Position numbers and translations under genes: made by a program
Source: Asparagopsis taxiformis
Taxonomy: Eukaryota; Rhodophyta; Florideophyceae; Bonnemaisoniales; Bonnemaisoniaceae
Assembly: GCA_030407315.1 (NCBI GenBank)
Contig: JALQPE010000221.1
Span: forward strand, 1-64,000
Direction of reading: 5' to 3'
Length of the DNA stretch: 64,000 nt
Part shown: piece by piece, positions 22,101-33,100 of the stretch
Position numbering within the stretch: the first letter of the stretch is position 1
Layout of the letters: every line of letters begins with the position of its first letter
Notes under the pieces: generated by a model
What the model saw: only the letters and a program-made list of their open reading frames with translations
Told to the model about the DNA's origin: nothing
The model's database searches: none

Positions 22101-22386
22101 CGAAAACATCGAGCATCCAATTTGGATTGTTCCGGCTCCGTTCTGTTCGGCGCAGTTCATCAACGACCCGCGGTATTTGCGAGGTGAGGACACTCCGGCG
22201 GAAGACACCAGGCGGATGGCCAACGTCGAGTTTGTCGAGAACTACAGCAGCGGTTCGACGGGGAAGAAGCTCAAGGCGAAGGACCTAGAAAATCCGAAGA
22301 TCATTGTAGTACGTGCAATCCGCGATATCTGTCCGGGGCAGGAGCTCTACGTTCATTATGGGACAGCGTTTAGAGCATGGAATTAG
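19195..22386 (+). CDS. DNA methyltransferase (beta-class N6/N4 type) - SET domain fusion protein, intact
   Basis: 1,063 residues, intact from ATG 19195 to TAG. Residues about 40-400 are a helical region shared with the gene at 47473-44663, but the ParB motif found there is absent here. Residues about 475-770 are a DNA methyltransferase. D507-P-P-Y510 in LILTDPPYNV is motif IV, which points to an amino-group methylase, most like N6-adenine. The AdoMet motif comes after it, at V-D744-P-F-S-G-T-F-A-T-G; this order is that of the bacterial beta class. An acidic Glu run lies near 605-617. Residues about 890-1060 are a SET domain: GRGLFAEQTFNVGDEVCAYYG (G907), FINDPRY, ANVEF, and GQELYVHYG near the end. 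The protein could thus methylate both DNA and a protein such as histone. The enzyme activities are inferred. Confidence 0.88.
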   Translation: MTNKRRRNSNPIVDDATVPILREPASPWEDSSDMDTCRNVGRAARETTLAGKDFLRLLLDLFAHSSFADLTDKPGGFTYADLGAWVAQGTEEQFAALQGRLSMAFSGRSKNAGVEADVAEIVMAEMNVERAKQIVRLALPIAEFSRQDERIGQWVEHCILSGIVPQTFLIGCNMLPSPLQAPQRGEPSAFVLAPPETFEVLMYFQALSIIRNHNKNLPRRRIGDAAEEGNEAARVPAHRKSTNRACYVVQVLYHAWTDVAFAAKFSSFEELMAPYIIFDSSEHWFDVLDEGLFAPMEQKLDLYHDKAPLSHPDGYGGKVETRTSAQHSAFRDLVRKFFDRLQFLIVNPDLYTWPESDRWGALEIYLSSGNPDKLPAYFDTLDEDVMAVLRPAPQAADAEKVPKPVDDTPTRRNTGGRGLVPSTRHTTKLELGPGRTSLTAQGPSPPSPSPHATEEQESEGQALAKDFLSKMSQYCRVYDVPFEDLVSADESREHVPITGNVQLILTDPPYNVRRKRNDSNSSYDRLTAEDMQASIEVFDELLRPGGHGIVFCSVLQFYEWFHYLETYKGPQSEGPPDAAASDDGADEEGVTSMNSDSEASQHSGEESAEEEEEEEDVVRNSVFFVDEVPLLFVRLPGHLYQMPGRKRYQRMNMAEVAIHFWKRGVPFKAGSEMVAYRNHGYMDGTYPAWCNFTINMPAIDSNEMVWRTRSTTGATVRVRVEQKSVALMMELISQHSQPGDIVVDPFSGTFATGKAAMSLPEHRVFVGSDMDKLCVARSLPKLCAVMSRVILSNNTDMRVTTEAKQSAEKFLASPSVTMRTQRERRIIEPPPGLPLYQRFPKYIRQYLWQLCPESIASHEHMEKPVHYWPPSLRRWLQTENPRVMRAHDCVAKKLSVRPSLIKHPNAGRGLFAEQTFNVGDEVCAYYGTVVYSDMSKESMRFAYGEGHMAITKETFLMYAIKLYATAEDDENIEHPIWIVPAPFCSAQFINDPRYLRGEDTPAEDTRRMANVEFVENYSSGSTGKKLKAKDLENPKIIVVRAIRDICPGQELYVHYGTAFRAWN

Positions 22387-22639
22387 GGTCACGAAAGATG
22401 TTTTCATTTCGACTACAAATAAAGCTACGTTCCAGAGTTGAAGTATATCATATAATGCAGCATGTCCAGCCACCATTAGTCCAGGGTGAAACCTATTGAG
22501 CAGTACTCGCCTGTCAAAAACCAATCGTTCACACTCTAGGTGCACTTCGTCCGAGCAGTGAACCTGACTGCTTGGTTGCTGTTATGCGTGCAGATGCAAA
22601 ATACAAGACCAAGTTGAAATGGACGCCCGGTGGATGTCC

Positions 22640-22812
22640 AGCTCAGTTGCATTGCTGTCCAGCCCAGAAATTCTACAATTCAGGGCAGAAAAAAATATTG
22701 CAAAAAACATCGATTTCAGCGGGTCGATTGTGCCGTACGGCACACCCCCATCTCAAAAACATGTTCACATGTGCATGTTTTTGAGAATAGCCCAAATTTT
22801 AATTCAAATCAG
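22640..22812. repeat. Module C intergenic repeat, copy 3 (inverted)
   Basis: Reverse-complement orientation of the repeat at 17390 (CCAGCCCAGAAATTCTACAA ... GAATAGCCCAAATTTTAATT). It lies between the methyltransferase-SET and coiled-coil genes. Confidence 0.85.
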
Positions 22813-23046
22813 GACGTCTTCCGGACATAGGGGTGCTCGCGGCCTAGCTCGACAGCTGTAATTGTACCTCATTAAATACTGTTGATGACTGCCTACCGTA
22901 TACAATCTGGGCTGTTGGCGTATTCTCCGGTACTTGACCTGACCTGAACGTTCATCGCAGACCGTTGTGGTTACCGACACTATACAGCAATCTTTTTTGT
23001 ATCTCGTGCGATCCGATTGTACCATCGCTTCGGGGAAAGCTTCATT

Positions 23047-24973
23047 ATGCCGCCGCGTATTGCGAAGAAAGCTCCAAAGCCTCCGGGCCTCCAGAAAACC
23101 CGGTCAGCAGCTGCTGTATCGAGTGCCCGACAATCCCGTGCGAAGAAGCGGTCTGGGCCTACCGGCAGCATTGAACCGCGGTCCGGTAGTCGCAAGACGG
23201 ACCGGCGCAGAACTGGGGATCCGCAGCGAGAAAGTGAGGAAGGAGGAACGGCGCGGAGAGAGATGGGGCTTGACCGAGGCAAGCGTGCTCGCAGGGACAG
23301 TGAACATCATGATGATGACATGATAGTGGCTCAAAACATGTTGGAATTGCGGCAGAGTGCTATGGCAAAGGTAGTTCCTCCCGGGTTGGCAGATGCGGAG
23401 GTGCTGCAGACGGAGTCCCAGCCGGGGGTTCGCGAGACACTGGAGGCTGTGACCCCCACTGCGCCAACTATGCCGAGTACATCAGCCCCAGCAGGTAATG
23501 CAGTCAGGGACCCGAGGATAGCGGCAAGGGATGTTGTTTCTGAGCAACGTTCACAGGATTCCAACTATCATCGGCGGTCAGGTGGTACTGAGGGGAGAGA
23601 GCAGCCGGAGTGCGGGCCTCGTCACAACAGACTGTCATTGGTGCCAAATATGCGCGTAACGCCCCCGCGACGTCAGGCTATTGCCGATGGAGGACATCAT
23701 AATCCCGATAGCGTGGGAGATGGGGGGACGGTGAGGGCAGAGAGGTTGCATCCGCCGGAATCCATCGATTTAATGGCGAGTCGCATCAATGCGCAGAAGA
23801 AGAAGATCGCGGAGCTGGAAAAAAGTGTTTAGCCAGGACATAGCAAACAAGGCGCTCACCACGGAGATAGTTGCGTTGGAGGCTAAGGTGAAGACTCTGC
23901 AGGCGGAAAATGCCAGCCTTACTGCAATTGCGAGAACAGGTAGAATCAGTGATCACGGTGGCGGTAAGTCGAAAATACAGAAAGCCATTCCTGTGAAATA
24001 CCTTGGAGTTCTTAGGGCGGTTGAGGAAAACCTGACAAAGTGGTGCAAGAACGAGACTATGGAGCTGGACCCTATAGCGGAACAAACGCAGAGACGTTGG
24101 ACTGGACGTACCATCGAGGTAGAGCCCGTAGAAGGGACACTTTGGAGCGAAAACGGTGTAGGATATATTGCTACCCCTCCGGGCTATATCATCAAGAATC
24201 TGCAGTGGTATACACCTTCGTACAGAGACGAGAGTGATCTGCTGAATGACTTGGTGCGACACGTACTGCGTCAAAGTCCGTGGTGTGATGTGTTTTCCGA
24301 TGAGGAGCAGCGTGTGTGCTGTCAAGAGGCTGTGGCGGGGAGCAAGGAATTGAAAGTGAAGGTGACGCAGAAACTGTCCGACGTGATGAGTGCACGGAAG
24401 CGTAATGCGAGGGACAGATTGTTCGGTTCGCTGGGGTACACGAAATTAATGTCTAGATGCACGATGCTGACGACGCGAGCTGAGATGGACGAGCGAGAGG
24501 ATCAAAAGCGCGAAGCGTCTGAGAAGCTTTTGAAACGGGAAAGCAACGGTGATTTGGATATGGGGAGGTGGCGAACGGCACCGTTCTCAGAGCTGCGATA
24601 CAGCAAAGGCATGGTTCCTGACAGCTTCGAAATGGAAGTGAATGGTGATGCATGGTTTAACAACCGAGTAGCTGTGAATGTGCTGGACATCTTCAGGGGT
24701 TATTCGATACGACCAGAACAAGTAATGGACATAGAGACGAGCATACTAACGCTGGCGCGCCTGGATGCTTGGCTAGTGACTACTGTGGAGTGTTTGGATG
24801 AACCGAAGGGGAAAGGAGGTGCACGGCAGAAGGAGTTTACAAGGCGGTACAGTCAATATGTGGGGGTAGCTTTTCAGCAATTAGTTGGTATGGTGGTGTA
24901 CTGCATGTCTTGTCTCCAAGGCTCGCAAGCAAGGGAAGAAACGGACGTTGTCGAGAGCGAACAGCGGACTTAG
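23047..24973 (+). CDS. Coiled-coil element protein, module C copy 1, split by a frame change at an A6 run
   Basis: ATG 23047 starts a basic, Ser/Arg-rich N-terminal half (MPPRIAKKAPKPPGLQ) that stops at 23832. An overlapping frame carries on as VFSQDIANKALTTEIVALEA to 24973. Heptad spacing runs straight across the junction (KKKIAELEK, then ALEAKVKTLQAENASL), so the two halves are one coiled-coil protein of about 640 residues. The junction is an A6 run at 23819-23824. The C-terminal part matches the family at 11097 and 49624 (KVTQKLSDVMSARKRNARDR; ECLDEPKGKGGARQKEFTRR). The split could be a mutation, a sequencing slip or programmed slippage. Function unknown; possibly an accessory factor of the adjacent transposase. 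Confidence 0.65.
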
Positions 24974-25020
24974 TCCGCTAGTCTAGTGCACATTCACGGA
25001 ATGTGTTTGCAAGCCGTACT

Positions 25021-25344
25021 ATGACGAGAGAGGCTGTTGAAGTGTGGCAAAGCGGAGAGGGGTCTGGAATTGTTCATGTCGTTGATGATGTAAACCGCTG
25101 CTCATCACTTGTTCTAGTGTCCGAGGATTGGATTCAATCGCATATTACGTCAAACCTCGGTGCTGTAATGGATTGTGTGATTGCGCAAGGACTAATTGGC
25201 GCAGAACTTTTCGTCGTTGACCCATATGCTGGACACCTGAGTGCAAACCTGAATGTAGAAATCAATGCCCCACAGTATGGGGGCATGGAGCGGCGCCATG
25301 CAGCCACTGCTGATAACGGTTTTGGCGTAATGGAGGATGGTTGA
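25021..25344 (+). CDS. Small ORF downstream of coiled-coil gene, unknown
   Basis: 107 residues from ATG 25021 (MTREAVEVWQSG). The same frame is kept in the inverted copy, but there the ATG is GTG, which weakens the case for an independent gene. It may be a displaced C-terminal part of the coiled-coil protein just upstream, or a fortuitous ORF within a recent duplication. No domain recognised. Confidence 0.3.
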   Translation: MTREAVEVWQSGEGSGIVHVVDDVNRCSSLVLVSEDWIQSHITSNLGAVMDCVIAQGLIGAELFVVDPYAGHLSANLNVEINAPQYGGMERRHAATADNGFGVMEDG

Positions 25345-25421
25345 AATTAGTGCAGTAAATGTGACGTTGACTAGAAGGCTTATCATGTAGTACATTATCA
25401 ATAGAGTGCTGCGATTTAGAT

Positions 25422-27561
25422 TTATTCTTCTTCATTATCATCTGTGAACTGGTAATCAGTGTTGGTGTAGAAGCGGTTGAGATAGAAACGGTGGTCCGAC
25501 CAGTGCATTTGTTTCGTAAATGGCTTGACTGGAAAGTTACTTCGTACGATGTGCACAGTGCCAGATATAGTAGATGCAGGAATGAGGTCAAACCAAGGAC
25601 CACCTGCACTGTGGGATGCAGTGTCATTGCTGTCAACGGATCCGTTGTCCGGGTCCCATGTGGACCACTTTAAACAAATGCACCCAAGTGATTTTTCCAC
25701 AGCGGTTTTTGGGGCAAAGCAGGTCATATACTGAACGAAAGCGAGTTCTACAGGTTGAAACAGGTTTGGAGACTGCAGGCGTACCAGTGCCAGGACGCGC
25801 CCTACCCATATGGTTCTGTAGTCATCGGCAGTTCCGGAGATGACGACAAAGGAGTACTGCGATCTCTTTGCGGGGCCGAATGATGAAGTTGCAAAGACGC
25901 GCTGCTGCTTGTGCCTCGACACGTTTGTGGGGCGAAGCATGCCACTGTGCGGGTCAAAGTCGTCGGCATCTGGGACGTACCCTCCCATGACGTAGGCGGA
26001 CTTTACCACGGTGACGGAAATGTCCATGTCATGTATTGGAGGGCCTTCTGCCGTGGCGCGCAGTCTAGCGAGGGTGAGGAACGCTTGTGCAGCTGTGTCA
26101 CCGAGTTGCTGGAATAGCGTTACGGTGCCAGACGGGAACGAGGAGTTGTGCAGAGGCAGAAGAGTGGCAGGATCGGGCTGTCCGTCGATATCTGCAACGA
26201 GGAGGGTTGCATCGGGCAGCAGGGAGGCAAAGTCGTGCAGTGCAACGGTGAATCCGTCGCGAACGAGTACTGCACCGTCTGTGGGCGATATCATGCATGC
26301 GTTTCCCAATGTGTTCGATGGGGTGTGACCAGTTGGAGTGGCCAAGGAGAATTCCATGTGGCGAATAGTCTCTTCCATGGCTGTGGAGCGCCTTCGAGAG
26401 GTTTTCCTATAACTCTGTTTGAACAGAAGATGCGAGTGTTCGTCGGGGCCTGCATCAATGTGTTCCAGGGCGCCATATCTCTGCAAGTCACCGGGAAGAT
26501 GGTCTAGAAGATGGAACTTGAAAGTTTTGAGACCTGTGGTGTGGAATGGGCCGAGGGTGGAGAGCATTGATTGTTTGAAATAGGAAATGGAGTTCTGGAG
26601 GCTTTCTAGTTCGGCGGCAGTCCAGTGCTTGATGCGACCGCGTTTCATGACCCATGCGACGAGGTCAGAGTATTGCGTGCAGATGGAAGTGAGGGGGGCT
26701 GTCTCTACTTCGTCACAGCATGTGTCAATGAATGCTGCGATGAAAGGGAACACCATGTCGACATGGTGATAGTCTTTGGCTGCGAGCATGCCGCGTATGC
26801 CTTCCTCCGTGAAGAGGCCGTTCAAATTGGTGCCCTTCTCACCCTTGGAGAAGTCGACATGAAGACCGGTGATGTAGTAGTCGCGTTCGATAGCGGACAG
26901 AATGCTGTTTGAGCCGGCGAGGATGGATTTTTTCACCTTCTTGAAGGTGCGAGGTGTCCCGGAACGGGAGGCAGTGGTGGTGGTGAGGTCTGGGGAGCTG
27001 AGGCGGTGGACAATGCACTGTTTGATGAGCTTTGAGATGCCGAGGTGGAGATTGTGCAGAGGCTCGAAGGAGAAAATGTTGTAGGGGTCTAGGGGACTGT
27101 TGGTGGGTAAAAGAGCGGTCGATTCGAGGACAGAGTGTTGTTCGAGGAGGGAGAGAGCTTCGAGCGGAGCAGTTGTATGCTCCTGAGCGCTCTCTTGGCG
27201 TGCAGAGCGTGTATCATCGAGGGAGCGGGGCTGGTGTGGCGCGGTGGATTCAAGTTGAGTGGCGGGGATGTAGCAGCGGTGGCAGGGATGTGTGGTGGTA
27301 GTGCTGTTGCGAGTGCATGACAGCTCTTTGGCCTCTGGAAAGTCGCAGCAATAATTGGCTAGGATGGGAAAGCATTGGCGGGCAGTTGCAGTGGAGTCTG
27401 TGCAGGGGAACCCGGAAGAGAACGCGGTGGATAGGGACGAAAACACTTTTTCGAGTGCTTTATGAAGAATATCAATTTTGCGAGCGCGACTAGCAGAACT
27501 AGAGGTTGTCGGCATTTCATCACCGAACAAGGCGTTGGACGAAGGGTTAACAATGTACGGA
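25422..27561 (-). pseudogene. Plavaka/KDZ-type transposase, module C-left, 5' end removed at the element B border
   Basis: About 700 residues nearly identical to residues about 315-1013 of the intact protein at 56265-59306. Retained: CCDFPEAKELSCTR (probable first catalytic Asp), HPCHRCYIP, DPYNIFSFEPLHNLHLGI, and LEHIDAGPDEHSHLLFKQSY (E..H...K pattern near the third acidic residue). The reading frame is open right up to 27562, where similarity to the intact copy ends and the terminal repeat of element B begins. The zinc finger and first 300-odd residues are lost, so this copy should not be functional. Confidence 0.85.
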
Positions 27562-27562
27562 A

Positions 27563-27575
27563 CACTACGGTGTTG
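27563..27575 (+). repeat. Left terminal inverted repeat of element B
   Basis: CACTACGGTGTTG, the exact reverse complement of 52045-52057. It abuts the point where module C transposase similarity ends. Confidence 0.93.
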
Positions 27576-27589
27576 AAAAGGGGGCCTCA

Positions 27590-28320
27590 GACAGTACTGC
27601 GAGACAGTGATTTTTACTGTCTGAGACAGTAAAAATCACTATGCGGCAAATGAAAATTAATGCCACACTTGGAGACAGTGATTTGCACTGTCTGGCAGAC
27701 AGTACGGAACACTGTCTGCAGACAGTAAAAAACACTGTCTCACAGTACTGTCTGAGGCAGTGAATGGAGACAGTAAAAATTAATGATTTATTCAATAGTT
27801 GGATATGATGTAATTTACTGTACTGGGCAGTGTTGGCGGATAGTGTTTTGTATTGGCCAAGGCAACATGGCCGGATAGTGAAATACGCTGCCTGGGACAA
27901 TAGATGGAACCAACACGGTGCACTGTCCTGGGCAGTACCTGGAGACAGTGATTTTCACTGTCCTGGGCAGTACCTGTAGACAGTACTTTGTGCTGCCCTG
28001 GGCAGTGAGACAGTATTTCAGACTGTCAGTATTTCGTGCTGCCCTGGGCAGCACCTGTAGACAGTATTTCTGCCCTGGGCAGCACCTGTAGACAGTACTT
28101 TGTGCTGCCCTGGGCAGCACCTGTAGACAGTATTTCGTGCTGCCCTGGGCAGCACCTGTAGACAGTATTTGTGCTGCCCTGGGCAGCACCTGGAGACAGT
28201 ATTTCCTGCCCTGGGCAGCACCTGTAGACAGTATTTGTGCTGCCCTGGGCAGCACCTGGAGACAGTATTTCGTGCTGCCCTGGGCAGCACCTGGAGACAG
28301 TAAAAGTAGTGTCCTGATAT
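27590..28320. repeat. Left subterminal repeat array of element B
   Basis: The motif AGACAGT or its mirror ACTGTCT recurs about every 15-50 bp, early on as AGACAGTAAAAATCACT palindromes. From about 27930 it becomes regular 35-50-bp units with the palindrome CTGCCCTGGGCAG followed by CACCTGTAGACAGTATTTCG. In En/Spm elements such repeats bind the accessory protein TnpA. ORFs read through this array are artefacts of the tandem unit. Confidence 0.9.
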
Positions 28321-30103
28321 AGTAAAATTCGGTGTCTGGGAGTGGTGGATGAGATGGAGCGTCACGCTGTCGTGGGCATCTTTCTGGGGTAGAGGAAGGC
28401 AGTTCTAGCGCTATGAGGATGGGGCATGGACGGTATTCATATGGGAATGGACAGAATAGTACGGCTAGGAATTTTTATTTCGTAGTGACTATGAGCTAGC
28501 GAGAGGTATACGCGGTAGGATAGGTAGCAATCTAAGAGGGTGCGATATGGGAAGCTTCACTCTGGATTTGTTTATTTGCGCAGGCTACATTGAGAATAAA
28601 CAATCCCTATGTTAAAAATGCTACTACAACTAACACTATTCCGACGAGTAAAACTAAAACTACTAGAAAAGTCTACAAATCTATAACTGATTGAGCTGCA
28701 TGAATAAGCTAGGAAATGAAGAGAAGAAGAAAAAATGATGTAGAGAAAGGAAACAAGTTAGTGACGTTGAATTGGAGAGGGAAATTGATGGTGATTAGGA
28801 GACTAACGTACCTTAACAAATACCATTGCATCCCAAATTGAGATATGTACTCACAGGCAGAAAAGAAAAGTAGTGGAGAAGTGGTAAGAGAGAAAGATAA
28901 ATGAAAGTAGAAGTGGAACACTCACCGACTGGAAACCTGAGAAAGAGAAAACAAATAGAAAACTGGGTTAGTGGCGTGAGTTGTGGAAACGTACCATCAT
29001 GGTTCATATCCGTCGGAGACAAAGCAACAACTTTGGCCTGGAAGCCGTATTGATGATCTAAAACTTACGCTTTGGAAGCAGTTTAGATGATCTATACGGC
29101 TTCCACGGCCAGGGTTGTTGCTTTGTTTCCGACGGATATGAAGATGGAAACAGGGATTTCCAGAATCTGTTGTTTAAGTAGCACTCTGCGGGCGGAAATG
29201 ACGTGTAGGAGAACAATAGAGGGATGAATTTGAAACGGAGCGGTGCGATGGGAGGCCCAGAAAAACGATACCTAGGGTGCGAATTACGCTTTGAAGCACA
29301 TGACCTGGCAGAACAGGCGCAAAATTATTGTATCTTCTACCGCCTTCTCTAGTCTATAATGACGTCATCACTACAGAAATATAGGAAAAACACTAGCATA
29401 TGGGGCCTACAGAAAAGGGTGAGGCGAGGAGTAGGAAAAATGGCGCCCTTTCCTGGACGAGGAGTCCGCGCTTCCAGTGATGATTTGGACGGTATATATC
29501 GATGACGTCATTGCATGCTCTGAGCACACTTGGCAGGCAGTCAAAGCGGGCCACGTGGATGTGGGCGGCTAGGAAACAGCAGTGTGGGAGAAATTTTATA
29601 ATTTTCATGTTGCAAGCGAGCAGTGAATCTGCATTGCAATATATAAATTTATGCTAATTTAAGATATCACACCGAGTACGATTCAACGAGAGATTGTGCT
29701 TTCAACTTGTAAATAGGGCCGAAAATGTGGTAGAGTATACGAGTAGGAAGTACGTGTATGAGAAAATCAGATTCAGTATTAGTGCCTAGAGCATCACTGC
29801 GAAATAAACGGCCGTTTTCCGGAAATGGATACATCTTGGCTGGGTTTGTGGTTAGGGAATGCGATACAAGATAGCAAAACGATGTTGAGTCCGGATGAAA
29901 TAGCAATCAATGTGCATAAAGCAATGAGCATAGGGCAAAGCATTGTGGTGAACCAGTTCATTGGATCGAATGAAAGCCTGGAAAGGTTTCGTAACGGTTA
30001 AAAGTAGTAGTACTGTATTGAGATAGTAGTCATGTCGTAGAAGTTTAGAGTTGTATTCTATGCAACAAAACTGAGCGAAGAAGAAAAGAACAAAAACATC
30101 AAG
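28321..30103. other. Non-coding interval before the element B transposase
   Basis: No ORF with family similarity. It contains one large inverted repeat (28998-29143) and otherwise AT-rich sequence. It is presumably the promoter region of the transposase. Confidence 0.45.
28998..29143. repeat. ~145-bp imperfect inverted repeat
   Basis: Arms CATATCCGTCGGAGACAAAG and CTTTGTTTCCGACGGATATG, with extended pairing through GGCCTGGAAGCCGTAT and its mirror. The loop is near 29065. A foldback structure of unknown role, seen once in the window. Confidence 0.85.
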
Positions 30104-33100
30104 ATGGCTCCGAGACGGACTCCTATTCGAAAGAAAACCACAAGTCGTAGGACAAAGGCGAGATTCGATTCACTCAATGTGGCCAGTCCCAGTAAACAGC
30201 TTCCTGGGAAACTGCAGGGAGAAATCCGCAGCAGTGATGCAGCCTGCATGAACAAAGAAATCCCGAGAGGTAATGAGCTACGACGTGAGTGTACCACAGA
30301 TGACCTATTGGAGTCCCCAATCCCTATGGGTGACACAATAGAAGGTTGTATTGATGTGTACAGCAACAACGATGAAGCTGGAAGTGACATCTACGTAGCA
30401 TCGAGCACGCTAATGGAATCGGAAGAAGCAACCGGACGAGGTTCTGATTCCATTTCAACTGGAGGCCCGATAGACCGAAATGCTGGGGATGAAGCATGTG
30501 GTGATTTCAAGGCATTACTACAATGGCCTGCGATGTATGGGGCTCTTCAGCTGAGTGGAACTCAAAGAATGACAAGAGCCCACTATGAAGGTACCCTGTT
30601 CGGAATGAATTTCCGCAGAGATCCAAGTGAGCACGTCCCGTCGGACTCTGTGATGCGACAGAAGATACTACCATTCTTGAGGAAACACTGCTATGCAAAG
30701 AGCTGTGACATCGAGTTTCCGATAGACCTTCGAAAGAGCGGAGCAAGAGCTGCACAGCATCGAGGTGCAGTAGGAACCCGTGGAACAACAGATGACAGAG
30801 ACAATTGTGGAGGAATGGCGAAAGTTCGTATTGTACTCCCAAGCACATGGGCTCTGAAAGATGTCCAGACTCGACCAATCTTTAAAGCATTCCGCAGTGA
30901 TGCGAACAATCGAAGCTCGGAAGGAGAAAAATCAACCGCAGAGTGCAGCATTGAAGATTCGTTCATTGCAAAGTGCAGGAGGGGTGTTTTGAGCGACCCA
31001 TTCGTTCGCACAGCAGTTGTTCCCATTGACAGCGATGGGAAAAAGGGTTTGAAGCACATTTATGTACCTGATGGAACAGCAATTCGAATCCGATGTCATC
31101 CAGGAGCTCGTCAGGTTGCCGTCATCGAAAGAGCAAAAGGGTTTAAGAAGAATGACAGAGATGGTGGGAAACCGAAGAGGAGAAGAGTGGCGGTTACGTC
31201 GTTGTGGGAACTTCATGCTAGGACCATAGTTACCTATGAGGCTCGACACGACGGTGAGCATGATGTGCATGTCGAAAAATATCTGCAGCCGCGAATGTCA
31301 CATCTATTGGAATGGGAGAGGCAGCATGCTCTGCGAGCGATATCGCAATGTGTAATCGGAGCAGGAGCCAAGGGAAAAGGAACACGAGCTGGGGACGTGA
31401 TAACCGTTCTATTACCAATTGGAATGGAAGAGGGTGATATTGTTCCACACGTCGTATTGGTGAACAGGTATTTGAAAGAGCAGGTCGGAGAAGCATCCAC
31501 CATGTTACTTTGCTTTTCACCGGGCGCGAGCTTTGCTGAAGCCAGAAACCCGCCCGATAGACTAGGAAGCCCCAACTATGAAGAAATTCGTGTTTCAGGG
31601 GTGTTCTCGGATGGTTTCGGAGACCACAGGTCGCAATGGCACCCAGCGTCTCCGCGAGAAGATGCACCATGTTGGGGAAAGCTGGAGGATGGTCGAAACT
31701 ACTTTGTTTACCGATTTCTCCTTTACACGGATGACTTTGAACCATTCACAAGCAGGAAGGGAAGTTTTGGTGGATGCTATATGTTACCTCTCAATCTACC
31801 ACCTCGGAAAAGGGGAAGCTACCAAGCGGTTCGAGTGATTGGTTTGCCACCTCCGGGAGTGTCCACAAATTGTGTATTGCGATATATCGTTCAAGATATA
31901 GTGCGGGAAGCACAGAGGGTTTCCCAACGAAAAATGCAGAGGGAGAAGATGTTGTGGTATTTCTAGACCCAGTGGGGAGCATTGGAGACTATCCTGCAGT
32001 TTCACATACCCTGGATGTTCTTGGACACACATCAAACTCTCCGTGCCACATCTGCAGTTTCCGCAAATATGACCTGAGCAGTACTGGTGGCACGAAGAAT
32101 GCATACACTTCGGTAGTGAACGGGCAAACATCGACGCATGCCAGGAGCAAGTATCGGAATGCATCGACACGTAAGGATGCCACAGAAACCCAGCTTCGCA
32201 CTCTCGGACTGGCTGCAGAAGAAGGGGAAGATTTACCATTTCATGTCCTGAGCACTTCCTTGGAAGCAGTGCAGGAAGAAGTACCGAAGACGGAAAACGG
32301 AGTTTCAGTTGTCCCAGCAATTTTTGACCCGTACCGTTCCGCAGTGATAGCACCTGACCATCTATTGTCTGGACTGGCACAAGATGTACTGAACGCTTGT
32401 ATTTCAGCTGCCAGCCCACGAATTCGAGAGGTAGCTGAATTGCAAATTCTGGGCGCTCTGAAGAAGTTCAGGATGGGAAGGCAGAACCGTTTATTTGGAA
32501 CCAACAATCTGCTTTCCATGAACATGAGTGACATATTCAGTGTGCTGCTGATAGCACCTATGGCATTCGAAAACGCAGCTCGAATGATGGATGGGAAAGG
32601 GGAAGGTCATCGTGAAAAATTTGATGGGGCCGTCAAACTAGTAGTGATGTTTCAGAAGCTGGTTTCGTGTATTAGTTTCATGCCCGTATGGTGGAAAGAC
32701 GGTCCACATGAAGTAGAGACGGCTGACGGAGAAGGTGGCAGGAATGAATACATTCTGGGAAGAACTGTAGACTACGTGGAGACGTTGAATGAGTATTGTC
32801 GGAAAGTGAAGGGAGCAGGAGCACATTTGGACAAGCCTAATGTTCATCGTCTTGTCGAGTTTTGTGTTCATACGCTTCCTGCCTACGGCTCTGTGAAGCA
32901 CGTGCAGGAGCTTATATTCGAACGGATGCATCAGCCGCTGAAGAAAGGTGTGAGAATGTCCAATCACCAAAGCGAACAGCTTTCAGCGCTGGAATTAGTT
33001 CTTGCGGATGACTGGCAGACGAGAGTGGCCATTGTTTTGCGCGAAATCGGCATGGAGCCACAACATTGGTCCTCGTCCGAATGCTCTCAAATGGTCAACG

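Larger units (their letters stand above)
16960..27561. mobile_element. Module C-left: transposon copy truncated by element B
   Basis: It holds the methyltransferase-SET fusion, the coiled-coil gene and a 5'-truncated transposase, with module C intergenic repeats. The left border is a guess based on the AAACCAGT-rich region. The right border is exact: the first base of element B. Confidence 0.6.
20723..27561. repeat. Left arm of a >6.8-kb inverted duplication (module C-left)
   Basis: Reverse complement of 57167-64000. Matching positions sum to about 84,723-84,728, with a small net indel near 24975/59750. Proteins from the two arms differ by only a few residues (for example a Glu-rich tract and GPPDAAAS versus GPTDAAAS), so the duplication is recent. 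The left arm surely extends further left than shown, but its partner is outside the window. Confidence 0.92.

Noticed and set aside
19195..22386. Bacterial or plasmid origin of the window, given ParB-like and DNA methylase domains
   Set aside because: SET and Tudor-like domains, CACTA termini, Plavaka/KDZ-type transposases and lack of operons show a eukaryotic genome; the bacterial-type domains are best seen as captured.
27590..28320. CRISPR-like array
   Set aside because: Units are palindromic, irregular in spacing and lack unique spacers; the mirrored set at the other end shows they are transposon subterminal repeats.
27815..28365. Two minus-strand ORFs rich in LPRAAQ and STGAAQG
   Set aside because: They translate the subterminal repeat array of element B and have no independent support.
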